Assembly: GCA_913776825.1 (NCBI GenBank)
Contig: CAJYPV010000007.1
Location: 1-64,000 of the forward strand
Origin: Burkholderiaceae bacterium
Lineage (GTDB): Bacteria; Pseudomonadota; Gammaproteobacteria; Burkholderiales; Burkholderiaceae_C
Direction of reading: 5' to 3'
Length of the DNA stretch: 64,000 bases
Position numbers and translations under genes: made by a program. Below the pieces are notes generated by a model that did no database searches, was not told where the DNA came from, and saw only the letters and a program-made list of their open reading frames with translations. Below, in pieces: positions 19,465 to 27,990 of the stretch (positions are counted from its first letter, which is position 1; the number at the start of each line of letters is the position of its first letter).

Positions 19465-19873
19465 GGCACTACGGGGTCGGCGAGGCCGGAAGCTCGGCGC
19501 CCAATCGAGAACCGGTCCGTCCGTAGGCGGATCGCTTCTCGGGGTGCGGCCGACCCGGCCGCGGCGCGGGCGCGGGCGCGGCGCGGGCGCGGCGCGCGAT
19601 CGCGATCGCGATCTCGATCGCGTCCGGATCACTCCGCGACCGACCGGGCCCGCACCTTGCTTGATCGCGCGACAGGGGCGCTCGCGCCCGTCCCGCCGGG
19701 CGAAAACCGCCCTTCCATCCGTCAAATTGACCGATCGAGCGGAGGTGGCGCGGCGCCCTGGTGAAAACGCTGAGAAAAACCGCCCGGCGCCCGCCAGTTT
19801 GGGCTTTGAGCGCCTGTCCGCAGGCGGCAGAATTGGCGTCCATAACCAACAGCTTTCAGGGATCTCCGACAAC
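19465..19873. other. GC-rich low-complexity intergenic region
   Basis: No convincing gene is present in these 409 bases. Positions 19561-19597 are almost only G and C in a GCGCGG-like pattern. They are followed by stacked GATCGC/GCGATC half-palindromes up to about 19625. The last 100 bases before the J-domain gene are more normal and should hold its promoter. The frame of the downstream gene is open throughout, but the composition does not look coding. Confidence 0.5.
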
Positions 19874-20731
19874 ATGACCAGCCAGGCCATCACGCCGCGC
19901 GAACTTGACGCCCGCCGCGAGCAACTGGCTGATCTGCGTCGTCTGCTGGCGGAGCAGGAGCGCGATTACGCCACCTGCCGGGCCCGGGTGCAGCGCTTCA
20001 TCGACCGCTATGTCGCCACGCTCGGCCCGCTCTACATGGAGCTCGACGCGCTGGAATCGCAGCTGTATTGCGCGATGCGCTACCTGCACGAATCGATGTC
20101 GCGTCACGGCATCGAGACCCGCGCGCCGGACATTCCTCGCGCCACCGCCCTGCCCCAACTGCAGATGCTTCCGCCGGGCGCACCGCTGCCTCCCGAGCCG
20201 GAAGGCGGCCTGATCCAGGTCGGCCCGCCGCCCCTGAAGACGCTCTACCGCCGCGCCGCGATGCGGCTGCATCCCGACCTGGCGCCCGATGAGACCGAAC
20301 GCCGCCTGCGTGAAGGCAAGATGGCCGAGGTGAACGAGGCCTATGCCGCGCAGGATCGGGCACGGCTCGAAACCCTGCTGCTCGACGCAGGCGAGAGCCT
20401 GGTCAAGGTCAAGGGCGGCGATGCGGATGCGGTGATGCAGTGGTTGCGCCAGGCCGAGCGCGCGGTCCAGGGACGGCTGCGGGTGGTGCAGGCGCACCAC
20501 GCGCTGCTGGTCAACCATCCGATGCATCAGCTCAGCGAGTCGATCGACCGGGCCGAGAAAAAGGGCCTGGAGCCGCTGACCATCATGGCCAATCGGCTGC
20601 GCGCCCAGATCACCGAGCGCCGCCAGGAGCTCTACATCGGGCAGCGGCTGCAGCCGGAGTCGCACATGGCCGAGGCCTTCCTGCGCCAGCGTCAGCAGCG
20701 CATGAGTGGCGGCGTCGCGGCCTCGCACTGA
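19874..20731 (+). CDS. J-domain (DnaJ-like) protein with coiled coil
   Basis: 285 residues from ATG 19874. The N-terminal 60 residues are strongly helical with coiled-coil periodicity (LDARREQLADLRRLLAEQER). A Pro-rich linker is followed by a J-domain-like segment at about residues 120-165: KTLYRRAAMRLHPDLAPDE with the HPD tripeptide at 133-135, then KMAEVNEAYAAQDRARLETL. A helical C-terminus of 110 residues follows. HPD is the motif that stimulates DnaK ATPase. Unlike DnaJ itself, the domain is internal and there are no zinc-finger or G/F regions, so it is a specialised co-chaperone or a scaffold. It appears monocistronic. Confidence 0.75.
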   Translation: MTSQAITPRELDARREQLADLRRLLAEQERDYATCRARVQRFIDRYVATLGPLYMELDALESQLYCAMRYLHESMSRHGIETRAPDIPRATALPQLQMLPPGAPLPPEPEGGLIQVGPPPLKTLYRRAAMRLHPDLAPDETERRLREGKMAEVNEAYAAQDRARLETLLLDAGESLVKVKGGDADAVMQWLRQAERAVQGRLRVVQAHHALLVNHPMHQLSESIDRAEKKGLEPLTIMANRLRAQITERRQELYIGQRLQPESHMAEAFLRQRQQRMSGGVAASH

Positions 20732-20894
20732 GCGCCGCGCGTCGGGTCAGCCCGTCTGCCGACCGAGCGCGGGAGTCGGCCCTCGCAGGCCTCTCGGCTG
20801 AGCGCAGCCAGGCCTTCTTCGCGATCGCTCTGATCGACGATCGCTCTGATGGACGATCGCCATCGCCATCGCCGTTGATCCTGCAGCCCTGGTT

Positions 20895-21503
20895 TCAGCG
20901 CACCGGCAGCGACGCGGCCCAGGCGGCGATCTCGGGCGCCAGCGCGTCGATGATCTGCGAGGTCGCCCGCACGGCGCCCTGCGCATCCGCGCCGGCGGGC
21001 GCCGAGCGGTCGAACACGCGCTTCTGGCCCTCGCCGATCGTGCCGGTCAAACGCAGTTGCAGTTCACTTTGACCGGTGCTGGAGAAGACCTGCACGCAGT
21101 CTTCCAGTTCCAGCGTCACGGCCACCGCCGGCGACGTATCCGCGCCAGGCGCGACCGGCGCGCGTGCGATCTGCTGGCGCAGACGCGTCGCGACCAGCAC
21201 CGGCAGCGGGGCGGCCCAGCGGGTGTCGCGGTAGACGCGGCGCGCATAGGGATCGCTGTAGTTCAGCCGATAGACCACGCCGGTGCCTTGCAGCACTTCG
21301 GACGCCGTCACCGCCTGCAGGTCGACCCGACGGGCCAGCGCCTGATCCTTCACCGGCCACGGCGTGGCGGGACCGAGGTCCACCGCCTGCGGCGCCGGAC
21401 CGCGTTGGCCGCAGGCGACGAGCCCGGGCAGCGACACGGCACCGGTGAGCGCCATCAGCACGGCACGGCGGCGGGAGGAAGTCGTTGGGAAGGTCATGAT
21501 CAC
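20895..21503 (-). CDS. ABC-type transport auxiliary lipoprotein (PqiC-like)
   Basis: 202 residues with a lipoprotein signal peptide; the lipobox LPGLVAC places the lipidated Cys at about residue 31. The mature domain contains APQAVDLGPATPWPV, a VVYRLNYSDPYARRVYRDTR segment and ALTLELEDCVQVF-like strands. This is the pattern of the ABC-type transport auxiliary lipoprotein family (PqiC/MlaB-linked). It is the last gene of a four-gene unit; its start overlaps the MCE protein stop by four bases (ATGA). The likely role is the outer-membrane-facing component of an MCE lipid-transport complex. A second ATG at 21497 is an alternative start. Confidence 0.85.
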   Translation of the reverse strand: MIMTFPTTSSRRRAVLMALTGAVSLPGLVACGQRGPAPQAVDLGPATPWPVKDQALARRVDLQAVTASEVLQGTGVVYRLNYSDPYARRVYRDTRWAAPLPVLVATRLRQQIARAPVAPGADTSPAVAVTLELEDCVQVFSSTGQSELQLRLTGTIGEGQKRVFDRSAPAGADAQGAVRATSQIIDALAPEIAAWAASLPVR

Positions 21504-22465
21504 TTTGCCTTCGCGCCGGGGTCGAAGCCGGATTCACCGGGACCGGGCGCGGCGGGTTTCGGTCCGAGGATGAGACTTTGCGGCTGATCGCCCAAGGTCT
21601 GCGCGGCGCGCTCCAGCGCCTTGGCCGCCTGACCGAGGTCGTCCAGCACCGCGCGCTGGCGCGGTTTGTCCGACGAGCCGACCAGCGCCAGCTCGACACG
21701 GCGCAGGGTGGTCTGCATCTGGGTGGCGGCATCGCCGAGCTTTTCCAGCGCGACCGCGCGGGTCTTGTATTCCTCGACCAATTCGCCGCCCTGACGCGCC
21801 AGCGTGTCCACCTGGCCCACCGTGCGCTGCCCCGCCACCATCAGCCCATCGGCGTTCTTGATCAGCCCCGGCAGCGCTTGCGCGGTCGGGCGCAGGTCCG
21901 CCATCAGTTGATTCAGACCCGCCGAGGCTTCACGCAACTGCCCCAGCGTGTCGCTGAGCTGCTGCTGGTTGCTGTCGCTCAGCACGCGGTTGATGCGGTC
22001 CATGGTGTTCATCGCGCCCTGGACGAGCTTGGGACCGGCATCGGTGAGCTGGTCCAGCACCGACGGCGCCAGGTCGATCCGCCGCGTCACCAGCACGCTG
22101 GCCTGCGGGTCGCGCGGCGCGTCGCCATCGTTCAGGTCGATGAAGGACAGGCCGGTGATGCCTTGATAGCCCAGCTTGGCGACGGTGCCTGCGCCGATGG
22201 GCGCGGCCGAATCGACCTCGATGCCGACGAGGATCTGGCGCGGCTCTTTCGGATCGAAGCTGATGCTGTCGACCTTGCCGACCACCACGCCGCGCAGCTT
22301 GACCGGCGCTTTCACATTCAGGCCGGGCACACCGGCTCGCGCGACGACGGTGAAGTCCTGGGTCGAGCCGCGATCGTCGCGGAACCACAGCACCACCACC
22401 ACCAGCGCCGCGCCCAGCAGCAGGACGAACAGGCCAGTGGCCAGGGCATGGGCTTTGTTTTCCAT
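21500..22465 (-). CDS. MCE (MlaD-family) substrate-binding protein
   Basis: 321 residues anchored by one N-terminal helix (LATGLFVLLLGAALVVVVLW, residues 8-27). The MCE domain spans about 38-115, with VVARAGVPGLNVKAPVKLRG, VVVGKVDSISFDPKEP and LGYQGITGLSFIDLNDG. A long helical region follows (AMNTMDRINRVLSDSNQQQL and onward), which in this family forms hexameric tunnels or needles in the periplasm. It pairs with the ATPase and permease genes just upstream. Predicted role: passage of phospholipids or other lipids between membranes. Direction and substrate cannot be deduced. Confidence 0.92.
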   Translation of the reverse strand: MENKAHALATGLFVLLLGAALVVVVLWFRDDRGSTQDFTVVARAGVPGLNVKAPVKLRGVVVGKVDSISFDPKEPRQILVGIEVDSAAPIGAGTVAKLGYQGITGLSFIDLNDGDAPRDPQASVLVTRRIDLAPSVLDQLTDAGPKLVQGAMNTMDRINRVLSDSNQQQLSDTLGQLREASAGLNQLMADLRPTAQALPGLIKNADGLMVAGQRTVGQVDTLARQGGELVEEYKTRAVALEKLGDAATQMQTTLRRVELALVGSSDKPRQRAVLDDLGQAAKALERAAQTLGDQPQSLILGPKPAAPGPGESGFDPGAKAK

Positions 22466-22495
22466 GGAGTCGGTCGGGTCCTTTCGTCCCGGCGA

Positions 22496-23368
22496 TCAGG
22501 CGGTCATCGCGTCGCGCTGATGAAGCTCGTCGCGGTAGCTGCGAAGGTTGTCCACGGCACAGCGCTGCACATGGCCGAGGAAGAAATTGCGGATGAACGG
22601 ATGCGGCTGGCGGACCACCTCTTCCAGGCTGCCGATCGCGGCCAGCCGCTGATCAGCCAGTACCGCCACGCGATCGACCAGTGCGAAGAGCGTGTCCACG
22701 TCGTGCGTCACCATCACGACGGTCAGATCCATTTCGCGCTTGAGGCTTTCGATCAGCTGGACGAAATTCTTCGAACTGGCGGGATCCAGGCCAGCGGTCG
22801 GTTCGTCGAGGAACAGCAGTTGCGGATCCATGATCAGCGCCCGGGCCAGCGATACCCGCTTGATCATGCCGCCGGAGAGCTCGGCCGGCATCTTGATGCC
22901 GTCCTCGGCCTTCAGGCCCACCTGCTGCAGCTTCTGCATCACCAGTTCGGCGATCAGGTCCGGCGGCAGGCTTTTCAGCTCGCGCAGCGGCAACGCGACG
23001 TTGTCGAACACGCTCAAGGCGGAGAACAGCGCGCCCTGCTGGAACAACACGCCCCAGCGGTGCCGAACCTGCGCCAGATCGGTGGTCTGGCAGTTGCCGA
23101 GCTTGTGGCCGAAGATCAGGACCTCGCCCTCGCTGGGGCGCTCCAGTCCGAGCATCAGCCGCAACAGCGTGGTCTTGCCACTGCCGGAGCCGCCGATGAT
23201 GCCCAGCACCTCGCCTGCCAGCACATCCAGGTCGAGATGCTTGTGGATGCGCACGCCGCCGAGCACGGTGCCGACATCGCGCACCGAGATGACGACCTCG
23301 GGCGAGGGGTTCCCCGTGGGCCCGTGGGGCGCGGCGGCGTCAGCTGGAGGGCTCGGCAGTTCGCTCAT
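22496..23368 (-). CDS. MCE transporter ATP-binding protein (MlaF-like)
   Basis: 290 residues from ATG 23368, which overlaps the stop of the permease gene. Walker A is GGSGSGKTTLL, the signature motif is AELSGGMIKRVSLARAL, and Walker B with D-loop is LLFLDEPTAGLDP. The LSGGM..R signature and the HDV in MVTHDVDTL are typical of MlaF/Ttg2A ATPases. The first 25 residues are a Pro/Ala-rich extension. Cytoplasmic, it energises the MlaE-type permease. Its frame is open upstream into the permease gene, but the family start and the ATGA overlap fix 23368. Confidence 0.94.
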   Translation of the reverse strand: MSELPSPPADAAAPHGPTGNPSPEVVISVRDVGTVLGGVRIHKHLDLDVLAGEVLGIIGGSGSGKTTLLRLMLGLERPSEGEVLIFGHKLGNCQTTDLAQVRHRWGVLFQQGALFSALSVFDNVALPLRELKSLPPDLIAELVMQKLQQVGLKAEDGIKMPAELSGGMIKRVSLARALIMDPQLLFLDEPTAGLDPASSKNFVQLIESLKREMDLTVVMVTHDVDTLFALVDRVAVLADQRLAAIGSLEEVVRQPHPFIRNFFLGHVQRCAVDNLRSYRDELHQRDAMTA

Positions 23369-24510
23369 GTCTTCAGTCCCAGGTCGGAGAACATCACCGC
23401 GAAGATCGCGTCCACGATGATGACCACGGTGATCGCGCTGACCACCGACACCGTCGTGCCCGCGGCCAGGCTTTCGCTGTTGGGCTTGATGCGCAGTCCG
23501 AAGTGACACGCCACGAAGGCGATCATCAAACCGAACACCATGGACTTGCTCAATCCCAACCAGAGATTGGCCACCGGCACCGCCGCCGGCAGGCCCTGCA
23601 GGAATTGCACATAGTCCAGGCCCAGGGTGGCGCGGGCGGCGATCATGCCGCCCAGCAGGATCATGCTGCTGGTCCACACCATCACCAGTGGCAAGGAGAG
23701 TGCCAGGGCCGCCATCTTCGGCACCACCAGCCGGATGGTGTGCGAGATGCCCATCACCGAAAGCGCGTCCAGCTCCTGCGTCACCCGCATCACGCCGAGC
23801 TGCGCGGTCATCGCCGAGCCGCTGCGCCCGGCCACGAGGATCGCCGCCAGCAGCGGTCCCAGCTCACGCCAGACGCTGATGCCGAGGATGTTGATCACAT
23901 AGATGTCGGCGCCGAAGTTCTGCAGCTGCTTGGCGGTCAGATAGGACAAGGTGATGCCGACCAGCACGCCCACCAGCGCGGTGATGCCCAGCGCCTGGGC
24001 GCCGCTGCGATAGATGTGCGCGGAGATGTCACGCCAGGCGATCAGCCCGGGATGGCGCGCCATGCGGCCGAGGTCGAGCACGACCTGACCCAGCAGCGCG
24101 GTGGCATCGAGCAGATGACCCGACAGCTTCACCAGCCCCTGGCCGAGTTGACGCGCGCTTTCATTGCGCGGCGGGCGCGCGGGCTTGCCTGGTTTTGCGC
24201 TCAGCCGCGCGAACAGCGCCTGGAACATCGGCGCGAGCGGATCGGCGGGCCAGGTCATCTGCTCGGGTTGACGTCGGCCCCAAGCCTGCCAGAGCAGCAA
24301 GGCGCCGGTCGGATCGAGCCGGCTGACCGCGCTCAGGTCCCAGCGGACGTCAGACTTCGGCAAGGCGGACAGCTCCTTGCGCAGCGCCTCGACGCGTTCG
24401 CGCAAGGCCAGCAAGGTCCAGTCACCTTCCAGGCGGGCCTGGACATGACCGCCGTCCACCTGACTGCGCAGGAGGCGGGGCGAGGAATCGGGGGCGGTCT
24501 CGGTCTCCAT
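23365..24510 (-). CDS. MlaE-family permease with N-terminal STAS-like domain
   Basis: 381 residues from ATG 24510. Residues 1-110 look like a STAS/MlaB-like domain (VQARLEGDWTLLALRERVEA and WDLSAVSRLDPTGALLLWQ). The MlaE permease follows, with five to six helices and the conserved IYVINILGISVWRELGPLLA, GRSGSAMTAQLGVMRVTQEL and DALSVMGI. In E. coli the STAS protein MlaB is separate; here it is fused, a known arrangement in other proteobacteria. It is the first gene of the permease-ATPase-MCE-lipoprotein operon, which is translationally coupled at two of three junctions. Confidence 0.93.
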   Translation of the reverse strand: METETAPDSSPRLLRSQVDGGHVQARLEGDWTLLALRERVEALRKELSALPKSDVRWDLSAVSRLDPTGALLLWQAWGRRQPEQMTWPADPLAPMFQALFARLSAKPGKPARPPRNESARQLGQGLVKLSGHLLDATALLGQVVLDLGRMARHPGLIAWRDISAHIYRSGAQALGITALVGVLVGITLSYLTAKQLQNFGADIYVINILGISVWRELGPLLAAILVAGRSGSAMTAQLGVMRVTQELDALSVMGISHTIRLVVPKMAALALSLPLVMVWTSSMILLGGMIAARATLGLDYVQFLQGLPAAVPVANLWLGLSKSMVFGLMIAFVACHFGLRIKPNSESLAAGTTVSVVSAITVVIIVDAIFAVMFSDLGLKT

Positions 24511-24583
24511 GAGCACCCGAGCATAGCCTCCCGCGCGCGCTCCCGACGCGGGACCTTCGTCGGAGAGCGAACGCACCACCGAT

Positions 24584-25798
24584 TCAGGTGAGCTGCTGTC
24601 GCAATCGGTCGAGATAGGTGCGGCTGCAGGGCAGCCGACTGCCATCGCGCAAACGCAGGTGCGCGTCGCCGGCCTCGGTCGGTTCGATGGCTTCGATCAG
24701 GCGCAAGCGCACCAGATAGCTGCGATGGACCCGCACGAATTCGTCAGGGTCGAGCGTCTGCTCGAAGGCGCTCAGGGTGCTGCGCAGCGGATAGTCGTGA
24801 TGCTGGCGATGCAGATTGATGTAGTTGCCGCACGCCTGCACCCATTCGATTTCCGCCATCGGCAGCAGAAATTCCTTGCCCAGCTTTTTCACCAGCAGAC
24901 GCTCGGGGCGTGGGGGTTTGACGGCCGAGCGGACCGGGGGCGGCGATAGCGCGGCATCGGCATCGGCATCGGCATCGATGGGGGTCGCGGGCCTCGTCGA
25001 CAGCCACGATGGCTCGGAGGGTGCGCCCTCGGCCGGGAGCGCCTCGGACGTGGGGGCGACCGTGAGATGAGGGTGGCTTCCGCCCTCAACGGTCGCGACC
25101 GTGCCCACCACCGAGTCGCCGCTCACAGGGACGTGATGCTCGACTGGAGCCGTGATCGACGTGCACGCCATCGCCATGTCAGGCGCTTGCTGGTGGTATT
25201 CACCGCGCTGAGCCGCATCTAGGGACGGATCGGCAGGATCGCCCGGCGCATTCGCAACGCCCAGCGGACGCGGCGCGGGTGCGGCCGACGGCGCCTCGGC
25301 GAGCCAACTGGCCTCACCCTGCCACCGCCACAGCAGCAGCCGGTATGCGCCGGCGACGGTCACGATGAACGCATAGCTGCGGACATCCTTCAGCGCCTCA
25401 TAGCTCAGCTCGCGCGCCCACGGGCCGAAGTCGTAGCTGAAACCCTGCGCCGCATAAACCAGCTTGCGCAGCGCCACCATGCCCAGCACATGCACGAGGC
25501 TGCACGCGAGGCTGAACAGCAGGTGCCACGGCAGGTGTCGCCGCAGTCGACCCCATCGCAGCGGTTTGGCATCCATCGCCCGGACGATCCACGGCACCAG
25601 CAGGATCCACATCAGCGCGCTGGAAAACTCCCAGCTGGCGACTTCCCACCACTCGACCGCCAGGCGCGCACGCTGGACATCCAGATGAACGGTGATGGTG
25701 TTGGCCAGCGCCGATCCCAGCAGGACCGTGATCCAGGCCGTCCACTCGAAAGCGGTGCGGCGTCGGAGATAGAAGCGCAGCCAGTCGTCCTGTGTCAT
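24584..25798 (-). CDS. membrane-bound LytTR-domain transcriptional regulator
   Basis: 404 residues from ATG 25798. Four hydrophobic helices lie in the first 190 residues (FEWTAWITVLLGSALANTI, FSSALMWILLVPWIV, HLLFSLACSLVHVLGMVAL, and one near AFIVTVAGAYRLLLW). A variable Pro/Ala/Asp-rich linker follows, with a (GlyAla-type) DADADADA stretch encoded by GGCATC hexamers near 24956-24978. The C-terminal LytTR DNA-binding domain carries LGKEFLLPMAEIEWVQACGN, FVRVHRSYLVRLRLIEAIEP and RLPCSRTYLDRLRQQL. A sensor membrane domain fused directly to LytTR suggests one-component regulation. It is divergent from an acyltransferase gene across a three-copy direct repeat, a likely operator. Confidence 0.9.
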   Translation of the reverse strand: MTQDDWLRFYLRRRTAFEWTAWITVLLGSALANTITVHLDVQRARLAVEWWEVASWEFSSALMWILLVPWIVRAMDAKPLRWGRLRRHLPWHLLFSLACSLVHVLGMVALRKLVYAAQGFSYDFGPWARELSYEALKDVRSYAFIVTVAGAYRLLLWRWQGEASWLAEAPSAAPAPRPLGVANAPGDPADPSLDAAQRGEYHQQAPDMAMACTSITAPVEHHVPVSGDSVVGTVATVEGGSHPHLTVAPTSEALPAEGAPSEPSWLSTRPATPIDADADADAALSPPPVRSAVKPPRPERLLVKKLGKEFLLPMAEIEWVQACGNYINLHRQHHDYPLRSTLSAFEQTLDPDEFVRVHRSYLVRLRLIEAIEPTEAGDAHLRLRDGSRLPCSRTYLDRLRQQLT

Positions 25799-25826
25799 GG
25801 CGACGCAGTGTAGGCGCGGGCCATCC

Positions 25827-25880
25827 CGCTTCGTCCCAGAGGCGGCGCGGCTCGTCACACCACCGGGGCGGCTCGTCACA
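25827..25880. promoter_or_regulatory. three 12-bp direct repeats at 21-bp spacing, candidate LytTR site
   Basis: CGGCTCGTCACA occurs at 25848 and again at 25869. A weaker copy, CGCTTCGTCCCA (9 of 12), lies at 25827. The exact 21-base period puts all copies on one face of the helix, as required for LytTR proteins, which bind pairs of direct repeats about two helical turns apart. The array lies between the divergent regulator (25798) and acyltransferase (25922) genes. Confidence 0.6.
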
Positions 25881-25921
25881 TGGGCGCGGTCTCGCGAGCT
25901 GGCGGACCGAAGCTGCAGGCC

Positions 25922-27214
25922 ATGAAGCGCCATTCACCCCCCCTCCTCCAACCCGCCGACGTCAACGTCGATGTCGCCGCGTTGCCTCCGAATCGCCACG
26001 CACCGACGTCATCGGTCGCCGGCCGGCGGTTGGCCGAACTGGACTGGCTCCGGGTGATCGCCTTCGGCCTCCTGATCCTCTATCACGTGGGCATGTTCTA
26101 TGTGAGCTGGGACTGGCATGTGAAGTCGCCGCGCCTCATTGAGGGGCTGGAGTCGTGGATGGTGTGGCTGAACCCGTGGCGGATGTCGCTGCTGTTTCTG
26201 ATCGGCGGCGCCGCGCTGGGGCTGATGGCGGAACGTGGTCAGGCGGGATTGCTGGGGTTGCGGTCCAAACGCCTGCTGCTGCCGTTGATCTTCGGCATGA
26301 GCGTCATCGTGCCGCCGCAGGCGTATCTGGAGGTGGTCGAGAAGCTGCACTACAGCGGCAGCTATCGGGACTTCCTGACGCTCTATTTCCAGGCCTATCA
26401 CGGCTTCTGCCGAGACGGCCATTGCCTGAGCCTGCCCACCTGGAATCACCTGTGGTTCCTGCCCTATCTGTGGCTTTACTCGATGGTCGCCCTGCTGGCG
26501 CTCAAGGCGAGCCGCTGGAGCACCCATCCCGCCTGGGCGCGGCTGGCCAGCGGGACGCGACTGCTGTGGGTGCCCTGGCTGCTGTTCGCCTGGCTGCGCC
26601 AGCACTGGATGGCGCAGCATCCCATCACGCACGACCTGGTGAACGATGTCTACAACCATGCGCTGTCGTTCTCGATGTTCGTGTTGGGCATGGCGCTGTT
26701 CGGGCACCGCGACGATCGGCATGGTGCGTGGGCGGCGGCGCGCCGATGGCGCTGGCTGGCGCTGGGCCTGGCGGTGGCGGTGCAGGTGGGCTTCACCCAG
26801 TGGGCGTCCGTCTATGGCGACGCGGAGATCCCGCCAGCCGATCTCATGGCGCTCAGAGCGCTCTCAGCGGCACGGCAGTGGCTGCCGATCGTGGCCGCGC
26901 TCGGCTGGGCGAGGCAACTGCTGTCTCATCGAGATGGGCCGGCGCTCAGGTGGCTGTCGACCGCGGTGTTTCCGTTCTACATCGTGCACCAGACCGTGAC
27001 CGTGATCAGCGCGCACGCCCTGGCGCCGCTGCGATGGCCGCTGGTGGTGGAGGTCCTCGCGGTGATCGCGCTGACCGCGCTGGGTTGCCTGCTCGCCGCC
27101 TGGCTCACGATGCGAGTGAACTGGCTGCGTCCCTGGATGGGCGTCGCGCCGCGTCAGGCGGGCGGGAAATCGAAGGCGCCATCGACCGGAGCGCAGGCAT
27201 CCGCCACCACCTAG
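25922..27214 (+). CDS. acyltransferase family 3 (OafA/OpgC-like) membrane protein
   Basis: 430 residues from ATG 25922. About ten membrane helices are visible. The N-terminal LDWLRVIAFGLLILYHVGMF holds the conserved Arg/His of acyltransferase-3 proteins, which transfer acyl groups to extracytoplasmic glycans or lipids. Further conserved features are WLNPWRMSLLFLIGGAALGL, HLWFLPYLWLYSM and FPFYIVHQTVTVI near the C-terminus. This pattern resembles the OpgC (MdoC)-like branch that succinylates periplasmic glucans, but the substrate is not determinable. The divergent membrane LytTR regulator gene and its repeat array make a regulated pair likely. A Lys/Ser/Thr tail follows the last helix. Confidence 0.85.
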   Translation: MKRHSPPLLQPADVNVDVAALPPNRHAPTSSVAGRRLAELDWLRVIAFGLLILYHVGMFYVSWDWHVKSPRLIEGLESWMVWLNPWRMSLLFLIGGAALGLMAERGQAGLLGLRSKRLLLPLIFGMSVIVPPQAYLEVVEKLHYSGSYRDFLTLYFQAYHGFCRDGHCLSLPTWNHLWFLPYLWLYSMVALLALKASRWSTHPAWARLASGTRLLWVPWLLFAWLRQHWMAQHPITHDLVNDVYNHALSFSMFVLGMALFGHRDDRHGAWAAARRWRWLALGLAVAVQVGFTQWASVYGDAEIPPADLMALRALSAARQWLPIVAALGWARQLLSHRDGPALRWLSTAVFPFYIVHQTVTVISAHALAPLRWPLVVEVLAVIALTALGCLLAAWLTMRVNWLRPWMGVAPRQAGGKSKAPSTGAQASATT

Positions 27215-27336
27215 CGTTGCCCGAGGCCATCGCCCATGACAGCGGGCGGCTTGCGCCTTCGATTCGAGGCGCACCTGATCGAATGCCATATCCGTGTGCG
27301 CATCGATCGACATCGACAGATTCAACACGGAAATAG

Positions 27337-27367
27337 AAAAAGCCCGGCACCTTTCGGTACCGGGCTT
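27337..27367 (-). terminator. terminator downstream of tRNA-Pro
   Basis: On the minus strand AAGCCCGGTACC and GGTGCCGGGCTT form a stem with a CGAAA loop and are followed by TTTTTC. It begins about 20 bases after the tRNA 3' end. Confidence 0.85.
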
Positions 27368-27386
27368 CTCATTTCTTCTTATTAGT

Positions 27387-27463
27387 TGGTCGGGGTGGCG
27401 GGATTCGAACTCGCGACCCCTTGCACCCCATGCAAGTGCGCTACCAGGCTGCGCTACACCCCG
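27387..27463 (-). tRNA. tRNA-Pro (GGG)
   Basis: 77 bases including an encoded CCA. The acceptor arms are CGGGGTG/CACCCCG with discriminator A. The D arm is GCGC-AGCCTGGTA-GCGC. The anticodon stem CTTGC/GCAAG encloses the loop ATGGGGT, so the anticodon is GGG (proline). The T loop TTCGAAT is intact; the T stem carries one A-C mismatch (GCGAG/CCCGC). It reads CCC and CCU codons. Its position after merR at the end of the translation cluster is usual for Burkholderiales. Confidence 0.97.
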
Positions 27464-27497
27464 ACGAAGCCTCAGATTCTATACGCAGTTTTATGCG

Positions 27498-27950
27498 TCA
27501 TGCAAGCAAACTCTCGCGAATGGCCAACAATTCTTCGCGCACCTGGTCGAGAGAGAGTTTCTCAAGCGACACCGTCGTGTGCGCCGCGCCATCCGCGACG
27601 TCGGCGGCGAGCGCGCGTTGGAAGTCGCGGCCATGTCCTTGATGGGCGGCGGCGACCAGCGCTTCAGCGCGGAAGTCCTGGGCGCTGTGGGAGGGGCCGG
27701 ATTCGATCAGCTGGTTGCGGGCACCGCTGATGGTGAAGCCCTGGTCATACAGCAGATCGCGGATGCGGCGGATCAGCAGCACTTCGTGATGCTGGTAGTA
27801 GCGGCGATTGCCGCGCCGCTTCATCGGCTTGAGCTGGGTGAACTCCTGTTCCCAATAGCGAAGCACGTAGGGCTTCACGCCGCACAGCTCACTCACCTCA
27901 CCGATGGTGAAGTAACGCTTGGCAGGGATGGCGGGAAGCGCGATGTCCAT
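27498..27950 (-). CDS. MerR-family transcriptional regulator downstream of ihfA
   Basis: 150 residues. The N-terminal MerR winged helix (residues 12-75) has YFTIGEVSELCGVKPYVLRY, WEQEFTQLKPMKRRGNRRYY and EVLLIRRIRDLLYDQGFTI. The rest is a short helical region without the metal-binding Cys pattern of true metal sensors. This short regulator is almost always found directly after ihfA in betaproteobacteria and is of unknown specificity. It is separated from ihfA by 40 bases and is part of the same transcription unit. Confidence 0.93.
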   Translation of the reverse strand: MDIALPAIPAKRYFTIGEVSELCGVKPYVLRYWEQEFTQLKPMKRRGNRRYYQHHEVLLIRRIRDLLYDQGFTISGARNQLIESGPSHSAQDFRAEALVAAAHQGHGRDFQRALAADVADGAAHTTVSLEKLSLDQVREELLAIRESLLA

Positions 27951-27990
27951 TGGAATCAGGTGCTCCGGCGGCTGGGAGGGAGGTCAGACT

